This document shows positions 1 to 11,000 of a DNA stretch of 64,000 bases, in pieces. The notes under the pieces are model-generated. The model did no database searches, was not told the origin of the DNA, and worked only from the letters and a program-made list of their open reading frames with translations. Made by a program: the position numbers and the translations under genes. Origin of the DNA: Lycocorax pyrrhopterus obiensis (Eukaryota > Chordata > Aves > Passeriformes > Paradisaeidae); assembly GCA_014706295.1 (NCBI GenBank), contig JACSVZ010000001.1, positions 85,372,237-85,436,236 of the forward strand. The letters run 5' to 3'. How positions within the stretch are numbered: the stretch's first letter is position 1; each line of letters opens with the position of its first letter.

Positions 1-947
1 CCCTCACATTTTTTATTATTTGCTCCCCTCTCATTTGTCATCTGCCCTTGTGCACTCAAAGTTCATTCAATAAACACTGCTTTTATTTTATTATTTGTAA
101 TAAAGTACCAGAAGCACAAAGTCAACCAAACACTTTCACACCACTGCTCTGTCATCAAATAAGAGGCAGAGATCTCGTCCTAAAGAATTTGCAGTCCATA
201 TAGACAGGAGTAATAGAAGTTGGGAGAGTATTTGTTAGAATATGCATTTTACAGAGAAGAACTAAGGAGTGAAAGACAAGAGGGATTAGATGAGGTGGTT
301 TCCCCAAGGGTTTACTTTTGACAGAGAGCTGAATCCAGAACTTGCTCAGGCCTAACTTGACACCTTTACCTAACAACCATTTCTTTGTCAGCTTGGTCAT
401 TCTGTCACTTAATCTCTTTTAGGGTGACAGCAGATCTTGCAGCACAAGACTTTACACCACCCAAGTTCCACCTGTTTGTTTTTAAGTAGGGTTTGAGTGC
501 CATTTAGAGGAGTGCAGAAACCTTGTGTTATCCTCGGTGTGATATATGAAATTACAGCTTGGATTATTTTTACTAGGAAATGTTATCTTGCAGCAGAGGA
601 GAATGAGTGGAAGAGATATTAGGATTAAAACTAAGTGGCTAAACTGGCTTGATATTTGTTACATTTCCATTCTAATTTCTTTCCCACCCAAGCAAATACC
701 ATTGCCTTTATCTGTAATTAAATTATTTAGCTTGGGAAAGTGCTGAAATCAAAGTGACAGCTTTGAAGAAAAAGGTTGTTTGAAGAAGAGTAGCATTTCC
801 TTTTCTCTTGTTTGCAGTAGCATTATCATCAGTAAGTCCCCTGAAATCTCTTCAGAAATATCTATACAAGACCAGAGAGGAAGAGTGTTAGAATACCACA
901 ACACCACTACTATTCCCAAGTCCTGGATACCCCAGGTTCAATTCGGA
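1..947. other. Unique AT-rich DNA, no recognised gene
   Basis: I see no transposon, RNA gene or exon here. Two plus-strand AATAAA hexamers lie at 69-74 and 99-104 with T-rich sequence between them. That would fit the 3' end of a transcript entering from the left, but such hexamers are common by chance in AT-rich DNA. Open frames here are short and do not resemble any protein I know. Confidence 0.6.
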
Positions 948-1212
948 TGTCCATTTTTGCTAGTTTTGGCTGGGGCGGAGTTGATTTCCTTCACCTTGCT
1001 CTCCTGGAGGTGGCTGAACACCTTCCAGCCCGTGGCAAACAGTGAATTAACTCCTTGTTTTGTTTTGCTTGTGTGCACAGCTTTTGCTTTCCCTATCAAA
1101 CCCACAAGTTTTCCAACTTTGACCCTTCCAATTCTCTCCCTGATCATGCTGCTTGGGGAGCGAACAAGCAACTGCCTGGGGATTGGTTGCTGGCAGGGGT
1201 TAAACCACAACA
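948..1212 (+). mobile_element. Solo LTR, avian ERVL-type, internally deleted
   Basis: The left edge begins TGTCC and runs into a GGCTGGGGCGGAGTTGATTT-like block, which opens a very common avian ERVL-class LTR. From about 996 the sequence jumps to the 3' half of the same LTR: the CTCCTGGAGGTGGCTGA block, a TTTTGCTTTCCCTAT block, CTCTCCC, and the closing GGGGTTAAACCACAACA. The middle, which in this family holds the U3 promoter and TATA region, is missing, so the copy is 265 bp where the full LTR is several hundred. I see no matching 5-bp target duplication, and no internal retroviral sequence is attached. Family identity is from recall of the avian consensus; the exact subfamily name is not assigned. 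Confidence 0.8.
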
Positions 1213-4200
1213 ACATTAAACAAAATAAATGCACACATTACTCATTCTCATTTTTTAGGTTTTTATTCTTTATTGTGACTTGAAATTATGAAGTTTTTTG
1301 CCATGTAAAATGGAATAGGTAATGGAATAGTTACAGTGGAAGAGATCTAGCTGATTGGGAGCTATATTAAAAATGGAGTACATAGATGCATTAAAGATTG
1401 AGAAAAATTGCTGGCATAATTTGAATATTTTTGGTGGGCTTTTTTTCAGGTCTAGGTTTACATAGCAATAAAATCTAGAACCGGAATGCTCTTAGAAGAA
1501 CAAGAAGAAAATGTACTGATAGTGAGTGTTAAGGGTGTCAGAAAACTGTCAAGTGAACAGTTTTTTGGCAGCAATTTGAGACAGGCTATTTGTATGTCTA
1601 TAATTAGCCATACAAAAGAATACATGCCTGTTAATAGGAAATGATGTAAATATGAAAGAAAAACAGTTTCACTAGTAAGATGAAATATTCTAAATGTTTC
1701 ATGGGATACAAGCACAAGAACAGAGTTTAAATAAATATGAAACTTTTCGTGTCATGGACTGTAAAAGGATACAGACTTTGAAGATCTCGCCTAGGTGTCC
1801 TTTTCATCATTTGTCTTCTGGCTGCTTCTGTCAGGCTGAGGATATTGTGAAAATGAAAGATGTACAAGCTGCCATCCAGTTTTTGCTTTTAGAGCTCTTT
1901 ATTTGATCGCAGTAAAAAAGTCAACTTTGCTTTTTTGATTTGAATTTTTTTTGTAGTATTATTAGCATGACAGACTGGAAAGTAAATCTAACAAGGGTGG
2001 CAGGTAACGATTGATCATTATCCAATCTCAACCTCTTCTGATGGCCAGCAGACCAGATAAACTATAATAGCCTCTGAATCAGATTCTTCCAACAAGTACA
2101 ATACTAAAAAAAGTTTTTGTCACACACTTCAGCTTTTTCTTTCCTGTTTCTTATGGTGTTTTACTCCAAGCTATGCAGGGACAGAGAATTATTAAGATAA
2201 AAATCAAAGCCCTCCTGGAGTTAGGCTCATCTGATTCCATCTCCTGTAATGTTGGAATATCTTGTCTTTAGCTGGCACCTCACCAGCTAGCTATCATCTG
2301 GCCTCCTGCTGACTGCTGAGTTGTTTATAAAAACACATTTCTCTGTGCATATGATCCAGATGCTTTGGAGGGGAGAGGAATATATTAGGCATGCAGAAGA
2401 TATAGGCAGCCTTTTCAAGTTTCATGGGTCTTGGTGGGAAATCAAGGGAAGTTAGTGGCAGGAAAAATAACTCAAAGTCTTTAAAGCTCCTTTGAAGCAA
2501 TTTCTTCAAAGCCCACCTTTTGCATTTTACTGTAAAATCCTTAAGCTTGCAGATGCAAATCCAGGCATGATGTTTTATCAGTCAGGAAATTGCAAGACTT
2601 AAATCTACTGTGAATGAACAGGCAGGCTGAGGTTCATCTCACCTGCCTAGAAATTTAGACGTCTGTGCAAGTGATTTAATTTCTTTCATCAGTGGAAGAT
2701 AAGTAGCTGAAGGGGGCAGTTCATCATATCCTAAGATCGGTGTCAAGGAGAAGTGGTTGGAGTCATACTTTGGAAGTGCAATTTCTCTGTCCTTTAGATA
2801 CAGATCACTAACTTGAAGTAGATAGATACCTTTCAGATGACTGAAGTCAGGTTGGGTGGAGTCCACCAGCAGTGATATGCTAGTGAGCATCATGCTGTTA
2901 ATACTTGAATGTTCCACTCCAGAAGAGATAAAAACTGAGTCTAAACCTTCTGACCCATCATTTAAAAGCTCTCCAGGGAAAAGGAATAGAAAAACACACT
3001 TTATAAACCTATTTACACCAACATTGTGAGAGATGAAGGAGGGTTCATTTTACATTATATACTCAGCTCCCTAAATCTTTAAGCTACCTGTGAGTTATTC
3101 TGGACTGCTTTTCATAAACAGAATTATTCATTAGACTGAAAATATTACAGCATGAAAAGTTTTGAACACAAGATTTATTTCAAATGAGAATTTAGTATGT
3201 GAATTTTGAAAGTGTTCAGTGGTCACTGAACAGCAGCTGGTTTCTATGACTTCTACACGTCTTTAATTTTAATTTCTGAATGAGGAAGTTAAAAGAATCA
3301 GAATTAATTCTATCCCTCTCAGGACTTCCCTTATGAAGAAGACAGTTAGCACTCATGTAGCAATGGGAATGGACTTAGGCCAAGACAAGTCTCCTTTGAA
3401 AAATGTCAGTTTAATATCTTCAAGGCAATTTTTCAAAACACTGAAATTAATGAATTAAAAATAATCTAAGATGTATTATATATAATTTTAATTTGTAGAG
3501 CAAGAAAGATAGTTGGAAAAAGATGTAGTCAGTTATTAAGTGAATAAGGAGTGGATTTGGGGTCATTGTATCCAAATCTGTAAGAAAAGACCCCTTGAAA
3601 AATCAGAAGCAGGTAATATAAGGATTGGTTTTGCTTGCTACCATGGCAGCTGTTCTGTCAGTGTTTGGACTTCTTTCCTGCTGTGCAGGAAATCTAGATT
3701 AGTCTGTTTGCAGCAGGTTTTCTGGGGTTCATGTAGTGTCGTGACACAGCAGTGTGTTTGTACTGCAAGTGAGGTAATAACACGATGGCTTTCTGAAATG
3801 TGATGTTTTCACAGGCAAACTGGGTACTAATGAGGTCCCCATGGGCAGCTGGGTGATTTAAATATTTTAATTCCCATCCATCTCTTTTGTAGCAGTAACT
3901 TGTTTACCATTTACTGCCGTGATAGCGGTAAGAACTGCAGTACTAGCGAGTGGGAAGGAAAGGCTCCTGTCTAAGCAGCAATTTTGGAGGGACTCTGTTC
4001 GATTTGTTCCAAATTTCTCCCTGAGCAAGTTCCTTGACTCTCTTCCTCAAGGATTTACTGCCAAATACAAGAAATAACTACTTGGTCTATCTAAAATACG
4101 TAAGGCTACCAGTCAACCTGAGGAAAACCAGCAAAATCTGCCGGTTCCTTCTCTATCCACCAGCCAAAAAGATACATGCCCATAAACAAAGAAACTGACC

Positions 4201-4432
4201 CTTGATTTTCTGCTCTGTTCCAGATATAATCATGCCCTCTAGCACAGAAAAATAGCTATTGGCTGGTGTTTGTGTATATATGCTGCTGTCACTGCAGCTC
4301 AAACTGTCCAGAAAAATAAGTTTTCATTATCAGAACCATGTGGGTTTTTTAACAAGATTCCGCCAGCTGCATGAGAACCCTGCTTTTGGCCATTCCAGCA
4401 TTTGGAGCTTTCTGCCGATGTTAATGTCACAT
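1213..4432. other. Unique DNA, no recognised gene
   Basis: No transposon I can name. The minus strand is open for 92 codons at 2639-2917 with a fairly protein-like composition, but I recognise no family and see no exon boundaries. Everything else consists of short chance frames. Confidence 0.55.
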
Positions 4433-5157
4433 GCAGTGAAAAAGGGAATCTTCAACTGAAACAGGTTGCTCAGAGCCGTGTCCAACCCGTCCTTGAATGT
4501 TTCCAGGGATGGGGCATCCACCACATCCCTGTGCAACTTGTTCCAGTGCTTCGGCTCCCCCATTGCGAGATATTTCTTCCTTTCATCTACTCTGAATGTA
4601 CCCTCTTTCAGTGGAAAACCATTACCCTTGTCCTATCACTGCAGACCCTAATAAAAAATCTGTCCTCATATTTTTTACAAGACCCCTTTAAGTATTGGAC
4701 GGCCACAATAAGTTCTCCCCAAAGTTTTCACTTCTGTAGTCTGAACAGCCCCAGTTCTCTCAGTCTTTTTTCAGAAGAGAGGCGTTACATCCCTGTGATA
4801 ATTTCTGTGGCCCTTCTCTGGACTCTGTCCAAAAGCCCCATGTCCTTCCTGTGCTGGGGACCCCGGATCTGGATGCAGCACTGCAGGTGGGATGTCACAA
4901 GGACAGAGCAGAGGGGCAGAATTCCCTCTCTCTCCCTGCTGGCCACACCAGCCACACCTCTTGTGATACAGCCCAGGACATGGTTGGCTTTCTGGGCTGT
5001 GAGTACACATTATAGCATCACTTCCAGCTTTTCATCCACCAGCACCCCCAAGTCCTTCTCAGCAGGGCTACTCTCAATCCCTTCATCCCCAGTCCTGTAT
5101 TAATACCAGGGTTTGCTTTGGCACAGGTACAGAATCTTGCATTTATTGAACCGCATG
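4433..5157 (-). mobile_element. CR1 LINE fragment, 3' ORF2 region
   Basis: Read on the plus strand this is the reverse complement of the 3' part of CR1: GGTTGCTCAGAGCC, CCAGGGATGGGGCATCCA, TGTTCCAGTGCTTC, then the long ORF2 C-terminal stretch including TTGGCTTTCTGGGCTGTGAG and TCATCCACCAGCACCCCCAA (about 5032-5051, which encodes the DLGVLVDE-type RT C-terminal motif). On the minus strand near 4458-4560 the frame still reads KHWNKL and VDAPSLETFK, the usual ORF2 C-terminus. The terminal CR1 3' hairpin and octamer (about 70-90 bp) are missing, and the copy stops at about 5157 upstream. This is a dead 5'-truncated insertion. Confidence 0.95.
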
Positions 5158-7497
5158 AATATAATTTGAGAGTCTCAAAATAGAGAAATTAGTCATCTCG
5201 ACAGAGAAAAAAAATTATAATTCCAGTGATCATTAAAGGAAGTCTAAAATGGAAATACAGATGATGGTGTCAGACTTTCCTTCTGTCAGAAGACCACTGA
5301 TTTGAAACCTTGTCTGCAATGAAACCTAAGGTAAAGAATCAGAAAGCTAAGTTTTATAAAACAAAATCCTAGTAAGCTATTCCTCTTGTTTAGATATTTT
5401 GAGTGTTTGAGGTAATAGTGTAAGAGCTGCATTTCTCATATCTTAAACTGTTATTTTTTTCTTTTACTGAAGACTTTTGAAACATACGAACTTTTCCTCT
5501 TTGAAAGAAGAATGGAAAAGGAAAGTGTTCCCTCATTCATTCTGCAGATCTCAAAGAAAGACATTTCTTTAATATCCAAGCAGCGTGCCTCAACAGCCAA
5601 AGGGACGAGGTACCAGGGCTCATAACATTATGGAGGGGGATAATTTTCTCAAAGAAACAGCTGGGCAGCTGTAGGTCAGAGCTCTTTATGTCTGCAACAC
5701 TCCTCTGAATATTATATTCTTACCCTCAGGTGATTTGGTGTGGTCATTCCTGTAACAGCTTTAGTTCACATTACAGCAGTTAATGTCATGAAAATTGTGT
5801 GAAGCTGCCATAAACTGATTCAAAACACTCCAGGAGATTACAGAAGTGAAGGCTTCGGATGTGCTGGGGTTTCCTTACTGCGTGAAATCTGACTGCAATT
5901 GATTTGCATGCAAAGATTGTTTGCCCAGTCCTACTGTTAGGTGGTTTATGCAGAAAATAAGTAATTTTGCTTATTTCTGATGAAGCCTGCTCTTTCAAGT
6001 GGAAAACAATGCAGTGGCCCTGGACTGTTATAGGACATCATGAGACCAGGTGTGTTCTGGGACTCACACTGTGAACCACAATTCTTCCAGCCCCTGGGCA
6101 GCCCTAAAGCTTACTTCTTCAGCCCATTCAAACTGCATAAAACTGCAATATGCAGTTATTGTTTTCCAAAACAACATTTTCCTTCCATTTTAAAGATTCT
6201 GAGAATGAGACACTTCTTGAGCTAAACATTAGAGTAATGTTTATCATTATGGCTTTTGAGGGATACCTGCCTTCTTTCAGGTAAAATAAATGGCCTTCCC
6301 CTCTCTCCCCAGTATAACTGTCTGAAAGTTAACTATCCAACCTAAATTAATTTCCTGATTCCCCATGAAGTTCCCTGGGAAAGATAATCACCTCTAGATG
6401 ATTTCAGCTGACCTATTTTAAGCATATATTTGGAAGAAGATGAAACAGAATTTTGTCTTCCCAGGGTTCTCCTGTCCTGAACACTCCCTGTGAATCTAAT
6501 GACTGATATTTATTTTGTCTAGAGAGTTTCTCCAGTAACATCTTTGGTAATAGGGTTGATAGATAAAGACACATGAAAGCGTACAAAGCTAATAATAAAA
6601 CAGTAGCAGTGGGAAAATATATGTAGCTATACATAGATCAAAGCAGCTCCTTGAAATTTAGCAGATTGTAGAAAATAAATACATGACTGAGTTCAGAAGA
6701 GAAAATGAAAGAGAAAAACAAGAAGAAAACATCTCAAATGATTTTGTTATGTGATCTCTGTTGAGCACCTTGTGTTGTGTTCATGTGCATGACAATGATA
6801 CTGGCTGATAATAATAAGAATGATCAAATCAACACAGGGCTATGAGGAATCTACAATTGGGTTAGATCTTTTTTTTGCTTGACTTGTAAAGGATTGTCAT
6901 AAATAACAGTCCATTTTACAGCGACCTTCCAGTTTAAAATATAGACCAGGACAGGCAGATGGTTTCTAAAATTGCCCCCCACTTTCATTTTGTAAAGGAA
7001 AATAAAATATAAATAAATTGTGCAAATTCAGAGCACAGTTTTATTTGTTTCTAGTACCACTGTGTGAACTACTGGTTTCCTCTGAATGTAAGCACCATAA
7101 TGGCTTTTCAGGTTTTGATGGAGAGAGTCTTTTCTACTAGTTACTTGTGATGCAGGGGAAAAGAACATCAGAGGAAGATGTGTGACCGAGACCTTTGGAC
7201 ACCAGAGGCAGGAGAGCTGACCTTTTGTTATACGAGAGATTTGGTGGGTGTATTAAATAGGAATTATGGAAAGACTGGAATAAAAAAAATTGCTTAGAGG
7301 AATCTGAGGAATGGAGAAGGTTAGAGATAACTAAGAACTAAGGGGTTAAAGGCTCAGATAAAGCATCAAAGCCAAGAGAAAGGATGTTACAAAAATTAAG
7401 GAGGGTGATTTTCAAAGCTCTCAGAAAAGTAGGATAAGCAGCATGCAGAAGACCACATTGTACATGGGGAAGATGCAAACTCAGATCATAAACCACC
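5158..7497. other. Unique AT-rich DNA, nothing recognised
   Basis: No transposon, RNA gene or exon is apparent. A purine-rich patch (GAAAGAGAAAAACAAGAAG) lies near 6706-6730. Open frames are short and in both orientations. Confidence 0.55.
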
Positions 7498-7703
7498 ACA
7501 GGGTGGTTGGGCACTGGAACAGGTTTCTCAGGGAAGTGGTCACAGACCCAAGCCTGACAGAGTTCAAGAAGTGTTTGGGCAATGCTCTCAGGCACACAGG
7601 GTGGCTCTTGGTGCTGTCCTGTGCAGGGCCACGAGTTGGACTTCAACGATCCTTGTGGGTTCCTTCCAACTCAGGATATTCTATTATGCTAAGATTCTAT
7701 GAT
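7498..7703 (+). mobile_element. CR1 LINE 3' end
   Basis: Plus-sense CR1 tail: GGTTGGGCACTGGAACAGG, GGGAAGTGGTCACAGACCC, AGCCTGACAGAGTTCAAGAA, then GTCCTGTGCAGGGCCACGAG and TTCCTTCCAACTCAGGATAT, ending in the CR1 terminal repeat-like ATTCTATGAT. The TGCAGGGCCAGGAGTTGGAC-type block marks a CR1 subfamily different from the GGTTGGAAGGGACC copies elsewhere in the window. The last coding residues of ORF2 lie in the first ~100 bp. It is 5'-truncated and has no target duplication, as is normal for CR1. Confidence 0.95.
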
Positions 7704-7854
7704 ATCTGTGCCGTAAGAAATCATGTGAGACGCTACAGTAGCATGCATCTCTTTGCCAAGCAAGAAAATGTAAGTTGTCATACAGTTCCCAGTAGAGATA
7801 ACAAGAGTTTCCCATTGTATCAGGGCACCTGAGTAGATCTATAATGTGCTCATA

Positions 7855-8060
7855 AAAACACAAGTTGGTTTGGGTTGGAGGGGACCTTAAAGACCACCTA
7901 GTTTGAACTCCCCACCCTCCCCCATGCCATGAGACCGGGCTGCTCAGAGTTCCATCCAGCCTGGCCTTAAAAACTCCCAGGGTTAGGACATCCACAGACT
8001 TTTCTGGGCAAGCTGTTCCAGTGCCTCAGCACCCTCATGACTTGATTGTTGAAGACTGTG
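7855..8060 (-). mobile_element. CR1 LINE 3' end
   Basis: Plus-strand text GGTTTGGGTTGGAGGGGACC, AAAGACCACCTAGTTTGAAC, CATCCAGCCTGGCCTTAAAA and TGTTCCAGTGCCTCAGCACC is the reverse complement of a CR1 3' end. The element fades out near 8060. It sits 151 bp from the plus-strand CR1 at 7498-7703, so the two 3' ends face each other. They belong to different subfamilies, so this is two insertions, not one inverted copy. Confidence 0.93.
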
Positions 8061-11000
8061 GGTCTCAGCTGTTCAGGGGATTACAAACAGAAGAATCACA
8101 AACACAAATGTTCCACTACAGGAAATCTGGCAGTGAGCTTTGGTTATCCTGCAGCTGCTTATAGAGAAGGATAAATATAAATATGACCATATATTTAAAT
8201 ATAGACATAAATATGACCAGATGACTTTTTATTTGCTTGGTAACTACAGAGCAACCAGCTATATGGTAAAATGCATGCAATAGCAAGATAGTTGCAATTA
8301 AAGAGTAAATTATGATGACATACATTATTTCTCAATGTCTAAACCATGGTTGAAGGTTACATAGCAATTACTTTTGATCTCATTACGAATAATTAGTAAT
8401 TACCAAGTACTCAGAGGGAAATGTGATTACTATGAAGCTACCTGGTATTTCCCCAAGGGGACTCTATCTAGTTACAGAATATATATGCCCCATTACTTAT
8501 AGCAGCACATAAAATACCACTTTATTTATGCAGTACAAGCGGAACAGGCCTGTTAAAATGTTTAATAAAATATTTGGTAACAACAGAAGCTTTGCAGTGC
8601 CTATACTACAGAATATTTACAAGCGCTTTTAAATCATCTACTCTTATCAGCCATCTTACATGCCTTATTTTTTAAGGTAAAGAAACAGATGACTTAAAAC
8701 AAAATTAAAGCTGTGCCAATCCTCCTCACCTTTTTTTTTTCTGATGCACTTCTCAGAGGATAAGATTTGGAAGACACCTCCTAGCTAGAAAATACTAAAG
8801 ACAAAGGTGGAGCAAGCTCACCCTAGCCAGATGTTCACAGCATTAGTGCAAAAGAATACAAATCTACCTGTCTTTCTTTGCCAGTAGCCTTTAAGAAAGA
8901 TGTTAGAAAGATGAGCAGATGTTTAAGTCTCAAAAGACACAAAGAGAAAAAGCTGCAAGCTGGTCTTTCACACGAATGAATTTCCCAAGAGCCTCTGCTG
9001 CTATGAGAAAGGCATCTAAGACAGAAGTAGACTGCATCCGTTTTTTTATTTTTAAATGTTTTGATAGTGATTAGGAAGGAGATATCTCTTATTGGCAACT
9101 GGTTATGTGTGGGATGGTGCAAGTGTTTATACTGAAACAAAGAGTTTGTGGATTTTTATGATCATGGAGTAGACTGGCTTATAAGATTTTTTTTGTTCTA
9201 GACTGCTGGGAAATGATTTTATTTTGTGAGTTTAAAAGTCCCAGAGTTCAATTTTATTATATTTTGAAATCCAGTAAATGGAACTACAGAAATCATCTGT
9301 AAAGTTGCCACTTATTAGATTGACCCAGCAGCCCATTTTGAGGAAAACCCATTTTGCCAGACTTGGTTGAATTACCACTAGTAGAAAAACATGTAAGAAA
9401 TATGGAAGAACATGCTTTTCCTGTGAGTTACCATTTACCGATGACTCACGGACGAGAGAATCGGAAAAATTATTTTCTCTCTCTCACATTTTCTGATTGG
9501 ACTCAAAATGGAAAACTAAGTGCTATTTTGAGTGCTTTTGTCTTGTAGAGTGACAAAGGTGCCTTTACTGTTATGGCAAGGCCAAGAAATTCCTGCTAAG
9601 GCTTAGAAAAAACATGGAGCGTTCAACACCACATTTTTTTCAAATTCCAAAATTGTTTATTGCCAGTGGTGCTTGCCCTGAGGAAAGTGTTCTCTCCTTC
9701 ATTGTGAACAACATTTGGTAACCTTTTCTCTTATTTAATATTAATTCTAGAGTTTGACTCCAACATTGTTTCAGAAGTTGTTATTTAATCGTATTTCACC
9801 ACAGCCTTTAATGTTTTGCTAGTTCTGTAAATAAATTCTGTACTGCACAATTTTGTAAGTAAATACTGTTTTTTTGATTTCTTCATGCTGTAATATATTC
9901 ATTCAGTACCTTGGGGTACACTTTTTTCAATCATTCAATCATTCAGGTAATTTTTCTTTCCGCATTGATGATACTGATACCTAAGCACATAGAAGTTTAA
10001 TGCATTGCGTTATCAGGTCTCATAACAATTTCATGCTCATATTAGAGCACATATCCCCTCTTAAAAGTACAGATCTTTTAGGACTGCATGGATTCACATG
10101 ATGAGACTCAGAACGTATTTGGAATATATTTCTATGTCTTCTAGAATAGGTATGCAAATGCAGACATCTAAATACTAGCTGGTTCCCCGTCACTGTTGTG
10201 GACTTCTATACTGCATAGATCACATTTCCTTTAAGAGATCTGTTTTTTTCTCTCATTGCTTTTATTTATGGTGATTTATCTGGAAGAAGGTTGTTTCACT
10301 TGCTGTCTCATTCCCCCTTGGACCCTAATCCTGTACTAAAATAGACCTACTTTCCTCTAAACATTCAAGAATGGTGCATGAGATTTTCTGTGCTTATCAT
10401 CCTAGTGTGTAGTTCTTCATCAAATGACTCTCTCTAATCAAATTAGATTACCTCCAGCATGTTATCCTTGTCTGCTTTCTGTTATATCCTTGAAAAGATA
10501 TGGGTGGGCTTGTCAGACAAAGATTTACTCTGTATGAAACCAGCCTGAGTGTTTTTGTCCATCTCAGATTTTTCTCGGTGCTGTGTGATCGCAGGGTTTC
10601 TCTTCTTTTTGAGGTCCAATGTCTTATCTTTCTTCTTTCAGCTTTGCTCAATGTTGGCAAGGCTATGTCAATGTCCCTTTAGAGAATTACTTGGTTTCAC
10701 TCAACCAGAAATTCAACTCACTATTTCCTTTCAGCTCCAGAGGAAAAGAGTATTTGACCTTCGGACCTTGATTGGATTCGGTGATTAAGTGCCTTGTGGA
10801 TGGTTTTAAGGTCCCATTCTCTCACTGGAGGGCTGAAGACATCTTAGCAAAAGTGCTTAGTATTTCACATACACAGATCTTTATTCTGCTTGATGCCCAA
10901 ATATTTATACTCATAGGACATAGACACACTCTGCGGTCTGTGGGCTCTGTTCTCTGTGTGAGGGGGTAGATCGGACCAATCCGAAGAAGTGGGCTGTGGC

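Noticed and set aside
930..950. tRNA B-box-like GGTTCAATTCGG
   Set aside because: No matching A box, acceptor stem or cloverleaf can be drawn; it adjoins the LTR edge by chance.
780..1283. 167-codon plus-strand open frame
   Set aside because: It starts at a non-ATG codon and runs through the degraded LTR at 948-1212, with no retroviral or cellular motif.
3643..3702. 19-codon frame with a strong Kozak start (ACCATGG) and hydrophobic start
   Set aside because: Too short to judge and without any supporting context; micro-ORFs like this are frequent by chance.
4402..5103. 233-codon plus-strand open frame, the longest in the window
   Set aside because: It is the antisense of a CR1 copy that reads correctly as CR1 ORF2 tail on the minus strand. 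Its product has no meaning of its own.
7498..8060. Single foldback element made of the plus and minus CR1 tails
   Set aside because: The two tails belong to different CR1 subfamilies and do not pair well, so they are independent insertions.
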